DNA of 64,000 nt from Fistularia commersonii (GCA_037954325.1 JBBMNZ010000021.1:16531116-16595115), one strand, 5' to 3'. Positions 12,358 through 25,559 are shown, counted from the stretch's first letter. Made by a program: numbers and translations. Notes: generated by a model not told the origin, from the letters alone.

Positions 12358-15300
12358 CCTCCAAACGGCACACCTGTCCATTGAATCAATAAGTCATCAG
12401 TGGCCCACATGCAGAAAGGCTGTGAATGTCATGTCGCCATCTGGGTCCGCATGTATGCGGAGGGTCTGGATGGGAGGCCTCCCCTTTGTGCAGCCGTGTA
12501 CGTAGCAGCGGGTCATCCTCGGGTGCACGGAAAGCCGACCCTCGGCGCTGTCGCCAGATCCTGGACGTTCCATCTACAGAACTGACATGACAACACAAAG
12601 CCGTCGACGGCTCATCGGAGCGCTCGGCCGTGTGCACAGGCTGAAAGGTCAAAGGCTCCGCATAGAAAACTTTACATTCAGTGACCGGGCCGGGCCGGGC
12701 GGCGGTCCCTTGCCCCGGCCCGGCCCGGCCCACCCCCCGCTCCCTCGGACGGCTTAGAAGCAGGAGCTTTCCCAGTGTGAGGGTGCAAAGGGCGAGTTTG
12801 TCCGGCTTGTGTGAGGGCCTGTCCCAGCGGCAAAGCAGAGTCTCAACACTATCATTTCCTTTGCCCCGCCTAATCTGGTGGAGCTTTCTGGGTTGGTAAC
12901 AGAGGGGAAGGCCAGACTTAAGCTCCTTCCACACAGCTGGTTCTAGTCAGGAATACAGTCCCGCTGTTCTATCTGGCTGCCGACATAAAAGTGCTGAAAT
13001 ACTCAGTGACGGAGTTCCAGCTCTAATCCTGCAGTAGAAGTACACCCAGCACCGAATACACTCAGGGGGGTAAAGTTCACCTTGATAGCTGAAAGTTTGA
13101 GTGTGGCATACATTCATACACTGGCTTCCTTTGGTCCTGGACACAAATGCGTCCTGGTGATGGAAGAATCTGGTGGCAGTGCTTGTGCGTTTACTGTTAA
13201 TACCTTTGGAGACACGGCGGCCTTCTGGCCGACGGGAAGCGAACTCGGAGCTTCCCATACGTCTTCGGATAGTCACAGGAACAATGGATCCGGACACGTG
13301 AATGTTTGGCTTCATCCTGGTCGGATCCACGTGTGAAATATGTTTAGGGACAACAACACACTCCGATCCCTGCAGTCATAACCTTTCATGGCCCCGATTA
13401 AGCAGATAATAAAGTCGCATTTGCCGGGAACCTTTGTACGTCATTGGTCGCAGACAAACAAACAAATCGCGAGAGGATTGCTGAATTAGTGTACGAGCTG
13501 GGGATCGACCCGTGACTCACGATCCACCCAAAGCGGAAGTAGATCAGGCCGAGCCGGTCCAGCCGCCACTGGCTGACGCCTCGCCGACGCTCCGGGAATC
13601 TCACTGCTGATGTTTTGGACTTTTTATGTGGAAGAATACTGACCTAGATTTGAGAAGCGCTCAGCCATGAGTTCATGTGAAAGTTGACACTACAGTCTTT
13701 TTATGATGTTTGTGTTCCGGCCACATCCAAAACACGGCCGGTGTGCAGTGAAAGTATCTGCGGGTCGTGTTCAGCTGCGGAGTGCGCGACCATTTCACGC
13801 AGCTCAAGGAAACTCGCCGCTTCAATAAAGTGCCGTCGTCGTCCCGATCTCAAAGAGGAAGCGCATCGGCGTCGGCCGGCTTTTCAAATACAATTCTTAT
13901 CGTCTCCTCTCTGCCGTCCTTCTGTAGGTTGTCAGCGCCAAGGGTGTAATGCGTGATCAGGTGACCGTGCGAGGCGGCCAGCTGAAGGTCAAATACCTCT
14001 ACGAAGACTCGCCTAACAACCGGAAGATCAGCGCCATTACAACAGCGGGCACCCAGAACAGCGGGACCACCGGTCAGACTTCCAGCAAGCCGGCCCCCGC
14101 CTCCTCTCTGTCCAAGGAGCACAGCGGAGAAAGGTAAACGCACGGCCGCGCCGTCCGGCCTTAAGTTTCGCAAACACGCTTAGCCTTCGCGTGGACGCTC
14201 TGTGCCGACCGCCGCTGTGCATGTCGTGCTCCGCAGCACCGAGTCCAGCAAGGGCTCCAGCGAATCCCCCGGCTCCCACGCCGTCTGCAATGGCGGGAAC
14301 GGCGGGAAGCTGTGCGGCCCCCTGACCCCCGACCAGGCGGTGAGGCTGTACCGGTCCCAGCTGACGACCCTGGAGCAGACGGAGATCCACTCCTACCCGG
14401 ACGTATACTTTGTGGGACCCAATGCCAAGAAGAGGCCTGCGGTCGCCGGGGGCAACAACAACTGCGGCTATGACGACGAGCAGGGCGGATATGTCCACGT
14501 GCCCCATGACCACCTGGCCTACCGATACGAGTTCCTGAAGGTGAGCCCCCTTCTTCTGAGGCCGATGTGTCGGGAAGAGAGGGAGGTTGTCCTGAAAGGA
14601 AAGCGTGTCCGGACCGCTAGCTGAGCCGCTCTCCTCCTCCTCTCTGTTCCAGATCATCGGCAAAGGTAGCTTCGGTCAGGTGGCCAAGGTGTACGACCAC
14701 AAGCTGCAGCAGCACCTGGCTCTGAAAATGGTCCGCAACGAGAAGCGCTTCCACCGGCAGGCGCAGGAGGAGATCCGCATCCTGGAGCACCTGCGCAAGC
14801 AGGACCGCAACGGCACCATGAACGTGGTGCACATGCTGGAGAACTTCACCTTCCGCAACCACATCTGCATGACCTTCGAGCTGCTGAGCATGAACCTGTA
14901 CGAGCTCATCAAGCGCAACAAGTTCCAGGGCTTCAGCCTACCTCTGGTCAGGAAGTTCGCTCACTCCATCCTGCAGTGCCTGGAGGCCCTGAGCCGACAC
15001 CGGATCATCCACTGTGACCTCAAGCCCGAGAACATCCTCCTCAAACAGCAGGGGCGCAGCGGCATCAAGGTAGGGCGTCCCGCCGGCCGCGCCCTCGGCG
15101 AGCCTTCTCCCGCGACCTTTTATTCATCCCCTCCGTGATCCCTCCCCCCGCCAGGTCATCGACTTCGGCTCCAGCTGCTTCGAGCACCAGCGGGTCTACA
15201 CCTACATCCAGTCCCGTTTCTACCGGGCGCCGGAGGTGATCCTGGGCTCGCGCTACGGCCTCCCCATCGACATGTGGAGCTTCGGCTGCATCCTGGCGGA

Positions 15301-15889
15301 GCTGCTGACCGGCTACCCGCTGTTCCCCGGGGAGGACGAGGGCGACCAGCTGGCCTGTGTGATGGAGCTGCTGGGCATGCCTCCGCAGAAGGTTCTGGAA
15401 CAGGCCAAAAGAGCCAAGAACTTCATCAACTCCAAGGGACACCCACGCTACTGCGGCGCCAACACCCTCCCCACGGGGGCCACCGTGCTGACGGGCTCCC
15501 GCTCCCGCCGTGGCAAGATGAGGGGGCCTCCGGGCAGCAAGGAGTGGAGCGCGGCGCTCAAGGGCTGCGAGGACGCCACCTTCACTGACTTCATCAAGAA
15601 GTGTCTAGACTGGGACCCGTCGTCCCGCCTGACCCCCGGCCAGGCCCTCCGGCACCCCTGGCTCTACCGCCGGCTGCCCAAACCGCTGGCCGGGTCCGAG
15701 AGGAGCCAGGGGGCCACGGTGAAGAGGCTCCCCGAGCACCACAGCACCTCCTTCCCCTCCATCCTGTCCAAAGGGGGGCCGGCCATCGGCGCCGCCGCCG
15801 CCGCCAGCAACAAACTGAGGAGCAATATGATGGGAGATTCAGGAGAGGCCATCCCTCTTCGCACGGTCCTTCCCAAACTCGTCTCTTAG
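8374..15889 (+). CDS. dyrk3: Dual-specificity tyrosine-phosphorylation-regulated kinase 3
   Basis: DYRK3 is a class II DYRK. It autophosphorylates a tyrosine in its activation loop during folding, then phosphorylates Ser/Thr targets; in mammals it dissolves stress granules and other condensates. Exons are 8374-8416, 10756-10865, 13928-14133, 14237-14540, 14653-15069 and 15155-15889. All have AG/GT borders and matching phases, giving 604 aa. The N-terminal D-G-L-Y-D-S-Y block is followed by the DYRK homology region (P-L-T-P-D-Q-A, Y-F-V-G-P-N-A-K-K-R, Y-D-D-E-Q-G-G-Y). The kinase domain has the glycine loop G-K-G-S-F-G-Q-V (224-231), K246, catalytic H-C-D-L-K-P-E-N (Asp343), D-F-G (363-365) and the Y-T-Y loop (375-377). 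It ends in V-L-P-K-L-V-S. The kinase core resembles DYRK2 in places. The N-terminal motif and the neighbours decide for DYRK3. Confidence 0.92.
8417..10755. other. dyrk3: dyrk3 intron 1
   Basis: Donor GT at 8417 and acceptor CAG ending at 10755. The intron has a short GT tract at about 9822-9843 and an (ATTG)n run near 10570. An AT-rich block near 9200-9245 looks less repeat-like. No exon or recognisable element was found. Confidence 0.6.
10866..13927. other. dyrk3: dyrk3 intron 2
   Basis: Donor GT at 10866 and acceptor TAG ending at 13927. It holds dinucleotide tracts at 11284-11320 (GT), 12131-12152 (GT) and 12322-12354 (CA). It also has a GC-rich inverted repeat at about 12683-12732. No other exon was recognised. 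Confidence 0.6.
12683..12732. repeat. GC-only inverted repeat (GGGCC/GGCCC tandem hairpin)
   Basis: A left arm of CCGGG-CCGGG units and a right arm of CCCGG-CCCGG units can pair over about 15 bp of pure G/C, with a loop of roughly 15 nt. It lies in dyrk3 intron 2. No function is implied. Confidence 0.8.
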
Positions 15890-16542
15890 ACCGAGAGAGG
15901 GAGAGGGAGGGAGGGAGGGAGAGAGAGAGAGAGACAGAAAGAGAGAGAGAGAGACAGAAAGAGAGAGAGAGAGAGAAGGCGCCTCCCATCTCCTCTCCTC
16001 CACACCTTCTGCACTCCTCAGGAGGAGGCAGAACCCAAGTGGAGCCTCGCTTTTAATACCCGTTTGGTTGATCTTTTATTTTGTTTTCTACTGCGAGGTG
16101 TCGACACCCCAGTTCATGGTTTTTAATATTAGCTGAACAGAGACAAAGAAAAAGAAAAGTATAAGTTTTTATACAGATGATTTCCTTGACAGGCTGCAGG
16201 CTTTCTTTGTGCAGCCACTGAGAAGGTCTGATCTTTAGCAGCCGCTTTTGTAAGTTGATCCCGGTTCCGAATCGACGGCGAAGTTCGAGCGCGATCAGAT
16301 GTTTGAGAGCCGGACGCTCTGGAGCACCTCTGCGACGTGTCCGGCCAAAGGAGCGGCGCAGAAGAATCCACGGAGCCGCCCGGCGGCGACGCTCACACCG
16401 AGACCCCCGGACACACCCGGCCGGGGAATGGCATTACGGGATGGAGCGTTAGGAAAGCTGTTTTTTTAGCAATAAGTTGTCAGTTTCTTTCTACTTTTCT
16501 CGAGCCCGGTGTGTGTCTGTGTGTGTGTGTGTCTGTGTGTGT

Positions 16543-16627
<85 letters not shown>

Positions 16628-17490
16628 CAGCTTTGTGGTGCTACTGTTGGAGACCCGCAGGAGGCAGCCAGGCGCCCCTGCGTGGAGCGGGAGGACGGTA
16701 GCTCAACGCTACGCTCGCTACTTGAAAGTGATGCGAGGTGGCTTCATGAGGACAAGTCCTCTGAGAGGCAAACCGAAGGCGGGCGTGTTGGAGAGTTTGC
16801 GTGCGAACGGCCAACGCTCCCGAACGAGCTGCTGAGATGAGCGGCGCGGTGCGTTCATCCAGGAAGAAAGAGAAAGAAGAGTGACAGGAGACGGCGTGAA
16901 GGCGGCATATTATCGATGACGGACCGGCGCCGGCGACGTCCACGGTACTGAAAACGTGTTTCTCAGGGAGACATACTTTATACATCCCTCATCTTCGCTC
17001 CTTCCCCGGTCCCGCCGCCGCCGGACACGCGTGCAGCCGGGTCGGCCGGAGCGCCGAGGCCGCAGAGCCTTAGCGGAGCGGCCTCGCCAGGTGACCTGGA
17101 TTCTCCGGGGCGAGCGGTTCCGAGTGGATTCTGGTGCTGTCACACCTGCAGACCCACCCGTCGGGTGCATGTTGTACGGACCACACCCTCGGAGGTCTTT
17201 CTCGTCCCCCCTTTTCTAAGTGAAACTTTGTACTCTGTCTCTTTTTTAATAGAAGTGCTTTCTATGGCTCGCTCTAGAACGCGAGGGTGTGCGGCGGCGG
17301 CGGCGGCCAGGCCGTCCTGTCCTGTCGTGCTCCTGCCGCGCGTTTAGGAGGAGGTTTGCTGTTCCGGCATGAAATCACAATCTTGTTATCAGACCGAGTG
17401 ACTATGAGAAGATGAACTGTACAGTAACCAAATGAAGTTGTAATAGTTTCTTTTTCTAAAGAAAATAAAAATGATTATTGACTGAAAGTC
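15890..17490 (+). other. dyrk3: dyrk3 3' UTR with poly(A) signal
   Basis: Directly after the stop is a GA-rich purine tract (about 15893-15976). A (GT)n tract follows at 16509-16626. An AATAAA hexamer lies at 17464-17469, followed by a GT/T-rich stretch, which suggests the mRNA ends near 17.49 kb. No reading frame is credible here. Confidence 0.65.
16509..16626. repeat. (GT)n microsatellite, about 118 bp
   Basis: GT run with three CT interruptions near its left end, inside the inferred dyrk3 3' UTR. A transcript would carry a long (GU)n stretch. Confidence 0.96.
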
Positions 17491-19726
17491 GCTGCCTTGG
17501 ACTGGTTTGTTTCTGCGGACGTCGTCTATCAGGAAAACGAGCTCACCTGACTTCTAGTCGACATTTCCACCGACGACCGTTGTGCCGAAACTCAAAGATT
17601 ACATAACCCGGCTCGTTTGCCACTCGACACCTCGGCCCGGGGAGGACGGCTCCCGCCGGCTCCCGCTCCGCCGTGGTGACAGCCGGAACCAGCCTCGGGA
17701 CCGACGCGACCCGACCTAACGCCGGGCCCCGAGCGGCCTTCGACCCCCAGGGGGCCGATCGTACGGCAGCGGGCTGACGAGTCCAGGCAGACAAAGTGAC
17801 ACCCGCGTCGTTTTAACACCGTCCTTTAGTTGTGTTTCAGGCTGCGGGCGGAGCGGAGGACGGCGGAGAAAGATCTCGTGGCTCACGGTGACTGGAACCT
17901 GGTCACGGCCCGTAAAGGCGGGGATCCGGGTGTTTACGCGGCGCTGCGTGGGAGGGACCCGCGGCAGGGAGAACCGGTCCTGCGGCCTCAGCTGAAGGAC
18001 AGGGAGCCGGAGGTGTTTGGGAAGTGACCCCGGAGGAATTCCGAGCCCACGCCCGGCGTCAGATGGAGCTCCTCGGAGTCCGGGCTGCTCTCGGGCCCGA
18101 CCGCCGTCCGGTCGGCGCGCCCTCGTTACCACATTCACTTCCAAACGCAACGACGTCACGCCGGCGCAGAGGAGAGCAGGGGACTCTGCGGGCCGAGCGA
18201 GCGGCCGGAGGACGTTCCAGGCAGAGAAGGTCGCCGCCCTCGGTTCGCTTCTTCTCGCTATCGGACCTCGGAAGCGTCTCCGAAGAACACGCTGCGCCAG
18301 GTTCATTCATCGCTGCGGGTTTGTCAGATTTGCATCTCGTTGACCGAACTTGTTGCCGTCGAAGCGGATTAGATCAATCCCATTAACCAGCCAGTCACCC
18401 TCTGACCATATGTTCTGCTCCGGCCTGCCTCTTCCCAACACACACACACCCCTCGGCTCTCTGGTCCTCAAACATGATGTCCATCTGGAAGTGGCAAGGT
18501 GGGGTAGAGAGAGTATTTCACATTCCCCTTGGAAACAGACAGTCCTCTGTAGGATCTGCACTTCCCGTCTCCTCGCGGAGGCCGGTTCTCGCCGCCTCGC
18601 TTCTAAGGAAGGTCGGCGCTCCTTCGTTCAGTCGCCATCTGCGTGGCTCGCCCTGCTCCCGGCAGCTCGGGCAAGGGGCGGGGCTTAGGCCGCCGGTCAC
18701 CTGCCAATCACAGGGCCTGCGTTTGGACCACCGGACGCAGACGGTCGGGAGAAGATGGAGGTTCAGAATCCATTTAACTCGTTAACTTTTAGACCGAGCG
18801 GGAGACAAAGAGGTCAGAGCTTCAAGCCCACGGAATCCAGCTCGCCGGCGCGCGCTAGAAAATAGTCCTCGTAAAAAGAGCCGGCAGTAAAATCTGAATC
18901 ATTGTAATCTGTCACTTCCCGCCGAGGCCATGACGCCGCCTCGCTGGTTAAAACGTTGGATTCTGGAAAACTTGTAAATTCCTGCCGTCTTTGACAAGAA
19001 GTGCTCGACGTCTTCAAAAACCCATCTGGATTCCCAGGAGACCCGGAAGAGCCGCCGGATCGGCCGCCGAGCCGAGCGACTCGCTTCGACCATCTTCAGT
19101 CCAAAGCAAATAATCCCTCATTTCACAATTCACCCAGCATGTGATTGGACACACACACACACACACACACCTGAGACATGTTTCCAGAGGCAGAGAGGTC
19201 CTGAGTGGATCCTGAACCAGACCTTGACTCTGGAGGGGAAACCGGACCGGGTCTTTGAGGGAGATCCCGCTCCTCTTTCCAGGAGCCGTCCAGAACCTTG
19301 TCGTCTCGTTTCATGTCAGCAGGTTCTCCGCCCTCTTCTGCTCGGGGTGTGTGAACACACACCTGACCTCCATGTGGGGGAGGACGGGCGTCTCCAGCGG
19401 GACCTGCCTCTGGACGCAGGTGTTCCACCACGTCTCATGAGTCCGTTACACCTCAGCTCCATGGCTGCCGCGCTCCCGCCGCCCTCGTTCATTCATTCAT
19501 TTGTATTCACTGTCTCGGATGCTCATGCCACCACCTCCACCGCGGGCGCGGGAGCCAATCACGGCGGCCGAGAGGCGGGTTTCGACCTGTCAATCGCTTC
19601 CAACCCCTCACCCTGTCCTTCACCCTCGCAGACGGCTCGGGCTCTCCTGCATGGTTCTGACGGCGGGACCTTCAGAGGGGGAACATGAAGACTCCATAGC
19701 TGTGGAACCCAGTCAGCCGCGGGAGT

Positions 19727-19800
19727 GGAACCAGGAACCAGGAACCAGGAACCAAAAACCAGGAACCAGGAACCAAGAACCAGGAACCAGGAACCAGGAT
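19727..19800. repeat. (GGAACCA)n minisatellite
   Basis: About ten imperfect 7-bp GGAACCA units, some carrying an AAA variant. Confidence 0.92.
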
Positions 19801-19967
19801 CCCCCCTGCCCTCAGGTCTTCAGGTGGGAGCTCTGCAGGCCCTTCCAGGATCACACACTCACTGTAACCTCCACGGCCCCCCCGCCTCGGGCAGCAGTGT
19901 TTATTGGTAACACACCAGTAAATACACACATACGGCCCAGGTCACAGAGTGCACATACACACCGCAG

Positions 19968-19968
<1 letters not shown>

Positions 19969-20012
<44 letters not shown>
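19969..20012. repeat. (GT)n microsatellite
   Basis: About 44 bp of TG dinucleotide. Further GT runs at 20238-20274 and 20431-20473 make a cluster of three within 500 bp. Confidence 0.95.
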
Positions 20013-20016
<4 letters not shown>

Positions 20017-20236
20017 TGTGTGGCGTGGACCACAGGGGACAGCTGAGGGACCAACCAGCTCAGTAATAACCCCTCCCCCTCCCGACCCACACCGCTTCCC
20101 ACCAGCACACACAAACACAAACCTTCACTACCCCCCCCACACACACACACACCAAAAGCGCGATGAAGTGTCCTTGTTCTCGTGCACACTGTGACTCCCA
20201 CAGCTGAGCTCACACTCGCCTCTGAACGCACAGCTG

Positions 20237-20276
<40 letters not shown>

Positions 20277-20427
20277 AGCAGATGCAAATGTCTGTGAGGG
20301 GTGGGGCACCACACGTGCACCTTTTTATTTTATGAAGCAACTCAATCCTGTTTCAACTTCAAGCAGTGAGTTTGAGGTTTCTTAAGAATGAGACAATATC
20401 TGGGTTCAAGATCATTTAACTTCCTCA

Positions 20428-20475
<48 letters not shown>

Positions 20476-22079
20476 AGAGTCTCAGTGTATGCAGTCCCCC
20501 AGTCTGACCCCGCTGGGTCACGTCAATGACCAGAATAGAGGGTGACCCCCCCCCCCGCCTCCCTGCAGAGGTGAATCTGATTCTCTACAGTAGATATGTG
20601 TGTGTTTGTGTGTTTGTGGGGCGTCTGAGTTTACCTTTCCAGTCTCCTTATAGTTTTAAGGTAGGAGATCTGCATGGCAACGCTGGAGGACCTCTGAAGA
20701 CACGAGAACAGTCTGAACCACCCACCCCCACACACACACACACACGCACACACACACATCTCAGCTGGTGGGGAGCTGGCGCCTCCTTCCTGCACGTCCG
20801 AGTGTCCTTGGAAAGGCATCGAACCCCAAGGAGTTCCTGATGGTGATGCACTGCGATCAGTGTGTGAGTGTGTGTGAATCAGTTTTTGTGTGTGTGAGAA
20901 GCTCTCTATGTGGAGACCTTGTACCTGCCGCTGATCTGTGCCGTTCCTCGCTCCTGGTCGCAGGCGGTCGTTATCTCCCCCGCCGTTCCTACGGCGACCG
21001 TGGTCGGTTTTGTCCGAGCCCCCTCGGATAGAATAAAGATATTCCTCCTCGGGTCGGGTTTCACAAAGAAGACACGAACATCTTGTGCAGGGGCTCGTCC
21101 GGACCCGGGTCCGGGAGTCCGGGGGACTTTACACCAAAGCCCCCCAGATCCCAGAAACCGGTGAGGACGGAGAAAATACGGGTTACTGAGAGGTTCCGAT
21201 GTCCTTCCGGGTTTATTGATCTCCGTCTCTTTAAGGGCCGCGGTTCGATTTGAAGTGGGGGCCGGAGGTCAACCCTCATCTCCTGATCGCTCCTCTTCAT
21301 GGAGGTTCTGGAGACCTCCACTCCTGAGTGGGTGACGGAGGAGCCGATCCGTGACTCCACCGTTACATCCTGAGCAAACCGCAGGATGCGGGTTGGATCA
21401 GAGGACGCACGCCTGAGCGAATACCGAGTATAAACTCTCCGCCGTCACATCTGCCGTCGCCCTTTTGCAGAAATCGAATATCTGGAGTCGCTTATCCGTG
21501 TCCATTTCCCCCCTAATGTCATCCTGGTCTCGGACTTCGAGGCCCGGGCTCGTCCGACGCGCAGCGTAACCGGCGAGGCGAGGCCGGCCGTCTCGTGCCC
21601 CGGCCCGTTTGGGCCCGAGCCTCCTTCAAAGGAGGAAATCCAATATATGTCGCCGTTATGTCAGACCCAGTGACTTTGCGCTGCCGGAGTTCAACAAGGA
21701 CAATGATTGTGTTTGCTGCGTTCAAGGCCGCCCGTGCTTCACAGGCTCGCACAGCCGCCGCCACTCAGCATGTCAACTGATCGCTAATTATAGTCAGTCT
21801 AATTTGAAGATGATACGCTGCATTACTCTGGAGCGGCGGACAACAGTGCCATTGAAGTTCTCCCTGAAAACGCTGCGTTCCATGCCAATATCTGCTGGAC
21901 ACGCCCGGTGCTCCGCACAGCACGGACTTCTAGATTTGATGCGGTGCCTCCCCACGCCCCCCCGCCCAGACGTCTCTGCCCTCCTTTGCAGCAGCTGCTG
22001 GGTGAATTGTTGTCCTAAGTGGTTTTTCCATGGAGAGCCAGTTTCCATCTGCTTGTGACAGGAAGCACGTCGACCCACC

Positions 22080-22208
22080 GGGGAAGCAGGGGAGGCAGGG
22101 GAGGCAGGGGAAGCAGGGGGAGGCAGGGGAGGCAGGGGAAGCAGGGGAAGCAGGGGGAGGCAGGGGAGGCAGGGGAAGCAGGGGAAGCAGGGGGAGGCAG
22201 GGGGAGGC
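22080..22208. repeat. GGGGAGGCA/GGGGAAGCA minisatellite
   Basis: About fourteen 9-10-bp purine-rich units alternate between GGGAGGCAGG and GGGAAGCAGG. The G-run spacing could support G-quadruplexes on the plus strand. Confidence 0.93.
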
Positions 22209-22362
22209 CAACCAGAATCCCAATGATGACGTGTCGCCACCGTCTCTGTCTCGCCGGAGTGTCCGGCCCCAAACTCAGGGGGGTTTGAAGACGGCTGCGT
22301 CATCGATGACCCGCCCATGGCGCCGTGGTATCCTCTCCGAGTCCTCGTGCTGCGTTTCAGGC

Positions 22363-22398
22363 CGGGGGTCGGAGGTCGGAGGTCGGAGGTCGGAGGTC
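22363..22398. repeat. (GGTCGGA)n minisatellite
   Basis: About five perfect or near-perfect 7-bp GGTCGGA units. Confidence 0.9.
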
Positions 22399-22602
22399 GC
22401 TCTACGCGGAACCACGGGATTCGCTCCAAGCCTCGCAGTGTCAGGGGTGCCGGGCGGCATCGGATGCACGCCGGTCTTCGTGCTCAAGGATTCCTGGCCG
22501 CGTGACGCCCAGTCCGGCCTCGGGAACCGGAGGGCCTCCGACGAGCCCCGCGGCATCCACGCATCTCTGAGCACAGCGGGACGACCTTCACGGCCCCCCC
22601 TC

Positions 22603-22635
<33 letters not shown>

Positions 22636-23218
22636 CTTTATCTGGAGGTGTGTGCGTGACGCCACGGCAGGACAGACAACAGAACTGTGTGAAAGTCGGA
22701 TTTCTCGACCGTGAGTCACAAGGAATGTAAGAAAATCCTTGTCCCGCCCCCTCGGCGCGGCCCCGGCCCCGAAGCCTCGCCGCCTTTGCCCGTTCCCGCC
22801 GAGAACCGCGGAGAGAACATGAAATGGTTAGCGGCGTGCCGCAAACTCTCCGGGGCCGCACGGCGGGCGTCCGCGGCCCGGGTTCGAGAGTTCACGGCCG
22901 GGTTTCTAATTCTGTGCCTGAAAGCGACACTGGAAACGTGAGGGCGGAGCGTCACGTTCCAGCGGACGGGACGCTCTCGCTGCCGGGGGCTTCGGGCCCT
23001 CCATGAGCGCCTCGGTGCGCCGCGAGCGCACGCGCACTCAGAGTACGTGCACGAGCGGGCCGGCCCGTGGCCACGCCGCACGCCCGAGGCCTCGGCGGCG
23101 GGCGGGTGCATGTTGGAGGAGGGGCTCCAGGAATGGAAAGCTGCCCCGCGGGGCATCTGGTCTGTGGGTCAGACAGCCTTAGAAGGGAATGGACTGGGGA
23201 GAGCAGCGTCATACCAGC

Positions 23219-23219
<1 letters not shown>

Positions 23220-23268
<49 letters not shown>

Positions 23269-23297
23269 CATGTTTGTCTATGTGTGTTAGTCTGTCT

Positions 23298-23359
<62 letters not shown>
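23220..23359. repeat. Compound (GT)n tract
   Basis: Two GT runs (23220-23261 and 23305-23359) are separated by a degenerate GT/CT/AT spacer. Confidence 0.95.
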
Positions 23360-23360
<1 letters not shown>

Positions 23361-23620
23361 TGCGGTGCCAGCTGGGCAGTTTAAAAATAGCCCAGAATTG
23401 AGGATTGCAACTTTCAGCGACGCTGGGAGCACATGACGGCCCGTCCCACTGTAGCTCTCAGATGTTTGCTGCTGGCTGGGGGGGGCAGCTGCCTGAGGGC
23501 AGTAGGCAGGGGGCAGTAAGATGGGGGCAGTAGGGCAAATGTGACAGGATCAGTCTTGCGGGATTAAAAAGCACCGGGCCGAGCTGTGAGGCGCATCAGA
23601 CAGCAGACAGCGGTCTGCAA

Positions 23621-23690
23621 GAGTCTGCGCGAGTCTGCGCGAGTCTGCGCGAGTCTGCGTGAGTCTGCGTGAGTCTGCGTGAGTCTGCGT
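23621..23690. repeat. (GAGTCTGCGY)7 minisatellite
   Basis: Seven exact 10-bp units. The first three end in C and the last four end in T, so the array shows a clean switch in unit variant. Confidence 0.97.
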
Positions 23691-24277
23691 GAGCCGCCGC
23701 GCAGCCAGAAGGATTCGGTGGATTTTAAAACCCGCCCCATAAAACAGGCCCGTGCACGAGCGCTTCAAAATACACAAACGTGGCCTAGACAGAACATGCA
23801 TCTGTACGACTCACGGCCAAACTAGCGGGCCGCTTGAATGGAGGATAATCTGGTGCACAAAGTGGCTCTTTCACCTCACATAATCTCAGCGTGGATTAAG
23901 GTGGATTACTGGATTACCAGGGCCTCCCCGGGGAGACGGACACAGACAAGACAAAAAGCCTCGGAGACACAGGTGCACGTGACCCCGTGTTTCACCGCCG
24001 CCCGTGGAACGGCGTTCATGGGGGTCCGGGTTCTGCAGCGGCGAACCTGAACCCCATTCCCAGACCCAGTCCCAGACCCAGACCAAGAGGAACTTGGATA
24101 CTGGGGAGGGTGTGACGTGTCGTGAGCATCTGAGCACTGAACCCCCCCGGGATCCTTTGTAACGACCCTCCCACATCCACGTGCACTGTCCACAGCGACC
24201 TTTCCTGCGCCTGGCACGAGAGCGCAAAGCACCACACGGGATCACATCACACTCCAGACCCAACCCTGACCCTGGGC

Positions 24278-24316
<39 letters not shown>

Positions 24317-24420
24317 CTCAAAAAGGCCGAGTGTCTTCCCTCCAGGTCTGGAGGTCCCAGAGAGGAGAGTGTTAGCAGGCGGTGGTTGGATGCACGAGGA
24401 GGCCTCGTCCTTGGGGTTCC

Positions 24421-24500
24421 ACCTCCACCTCCACCTCCTCCACCTCCTCCTCCTCTTCCCCCTCCTCCATCTCCACCTCCACCTCCTCCACCTCCACCTG
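24421..24500. repeat. (CCACCT/CCTCCT)n pyrimidine-rich tandem
   Basis: Hexamer and trimer CCACCT and CCTCCT units give a strand-asymmetric C/T-rich tract. Confidence 0.9.
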
Positions 24501-24860
24501 CTCTGCAGGACGGAGGGATTTAAAGAGGTGGATGGAAAGCAGGGTCTGGCTGTCAGAAGGCTGGAGATGAAAGTGGGGCATCTTTCCCAGCTGAGCGGGG
24601 CAGAAGACAGAGCTGGCAGCAGAAGTAGGCTAAATAACTCTCCCGTTATAAAACGCCTCCTTGTTATTCGGGGGCCGGAGGGGCCGGAGGGGCCGCAGGA
24701 ATGTGTGTGTGACCCAAACGTGACGGACGCTCACACGTTGTCGTCCTACTGACCTGGAAAGAAGAATGGAGGAAAGAGGAAGAGGAACTTTGAGCTGGTT
24801 GTGCAGAATTCTCAGCACTCCATTTTCTACTATTATTAGTCTGGTTGTCGTACCCACCCC

Positions 24861-24896
<36 letters not shown>

Positions 24897-25559
24897 ACAC
24901 ACACTCCAAACTTTTATGAAAGATAATCTTCTTTTGTTGTTTTAAACTTCATTCTATTTGAGTTGGGTTTATTTTACTTGATCTTCTGATCCGGATGGTC
25001 CCGCCGAGGTGTGTGTACTCTTGGCGATGCATGCTGGTGTGTGTGTGCATGTGTGTGTGCATGTGTGTGTGCATGTGTGTGTGCATGTGCGTGTGCGCTC
25101 AGTGTTTTCTTCTGCGTTGATTCTCCTGCAATAACAACATCCTGCAATCAGCCGTGAAGATAACGCTGCGGTTCTTATTGCTCTCGTGGCTCCTCACGTG
25201 CACTCGGGATAAACAACCGTGCACTGTTACGGCTGGTCTGACTGGAAGCGCCAACGAGGAAGCGGAGCGAGAGCGGGAAGTGAGGATCAAGAAGCTTCTT
25301 GATGAGGAAGAAGGCCGCGGGTCCCGACCAGAAGACCCGGGCGCTCCGTCCGCAGGCCGAGGCCAGCTCTCGCAGCCGGTCCGGAGGGATCCGTCGCTCT
25401 CGCCGGGTCGTGGAGTCGGACGCCAACGTGGGACGGATCATCCGATGCCCCTCCGATGTCTTTATGGCCGCAGCGCTAAAAGAACCTGAGCTTCGATGGT
25501 TTGCAGGAAGTCATTTGATGGAAAGCCTGAAACTGTTATTCCGCAGCGAGCGGAGCAGT

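Noticed and set aside
14653..15889. Assignment of the kinase gene to dyrk2
   Set aside because: Parts of the kinase core resemble DYRK2, but the N-terminal D-G-L-Y-D-S-Y block and the rassf5-mapkapk2-il10 neighbours fit DYRK3.
23621..23690. Regularly spaced 10-bp repeats as a possible CRISPR-like array
   Set aside because: Units are directly adjacent without unique spacers, and the genome is vertebrate. It is a minisatellite.
25154..25489. 111-codon frame beginning with a hydrophobic, signal-like stretch
   Set aside because: The downstream part is charged low-complexity sequence from GC-rich DNA. No family, no splice signals and no poly(A) context support it.
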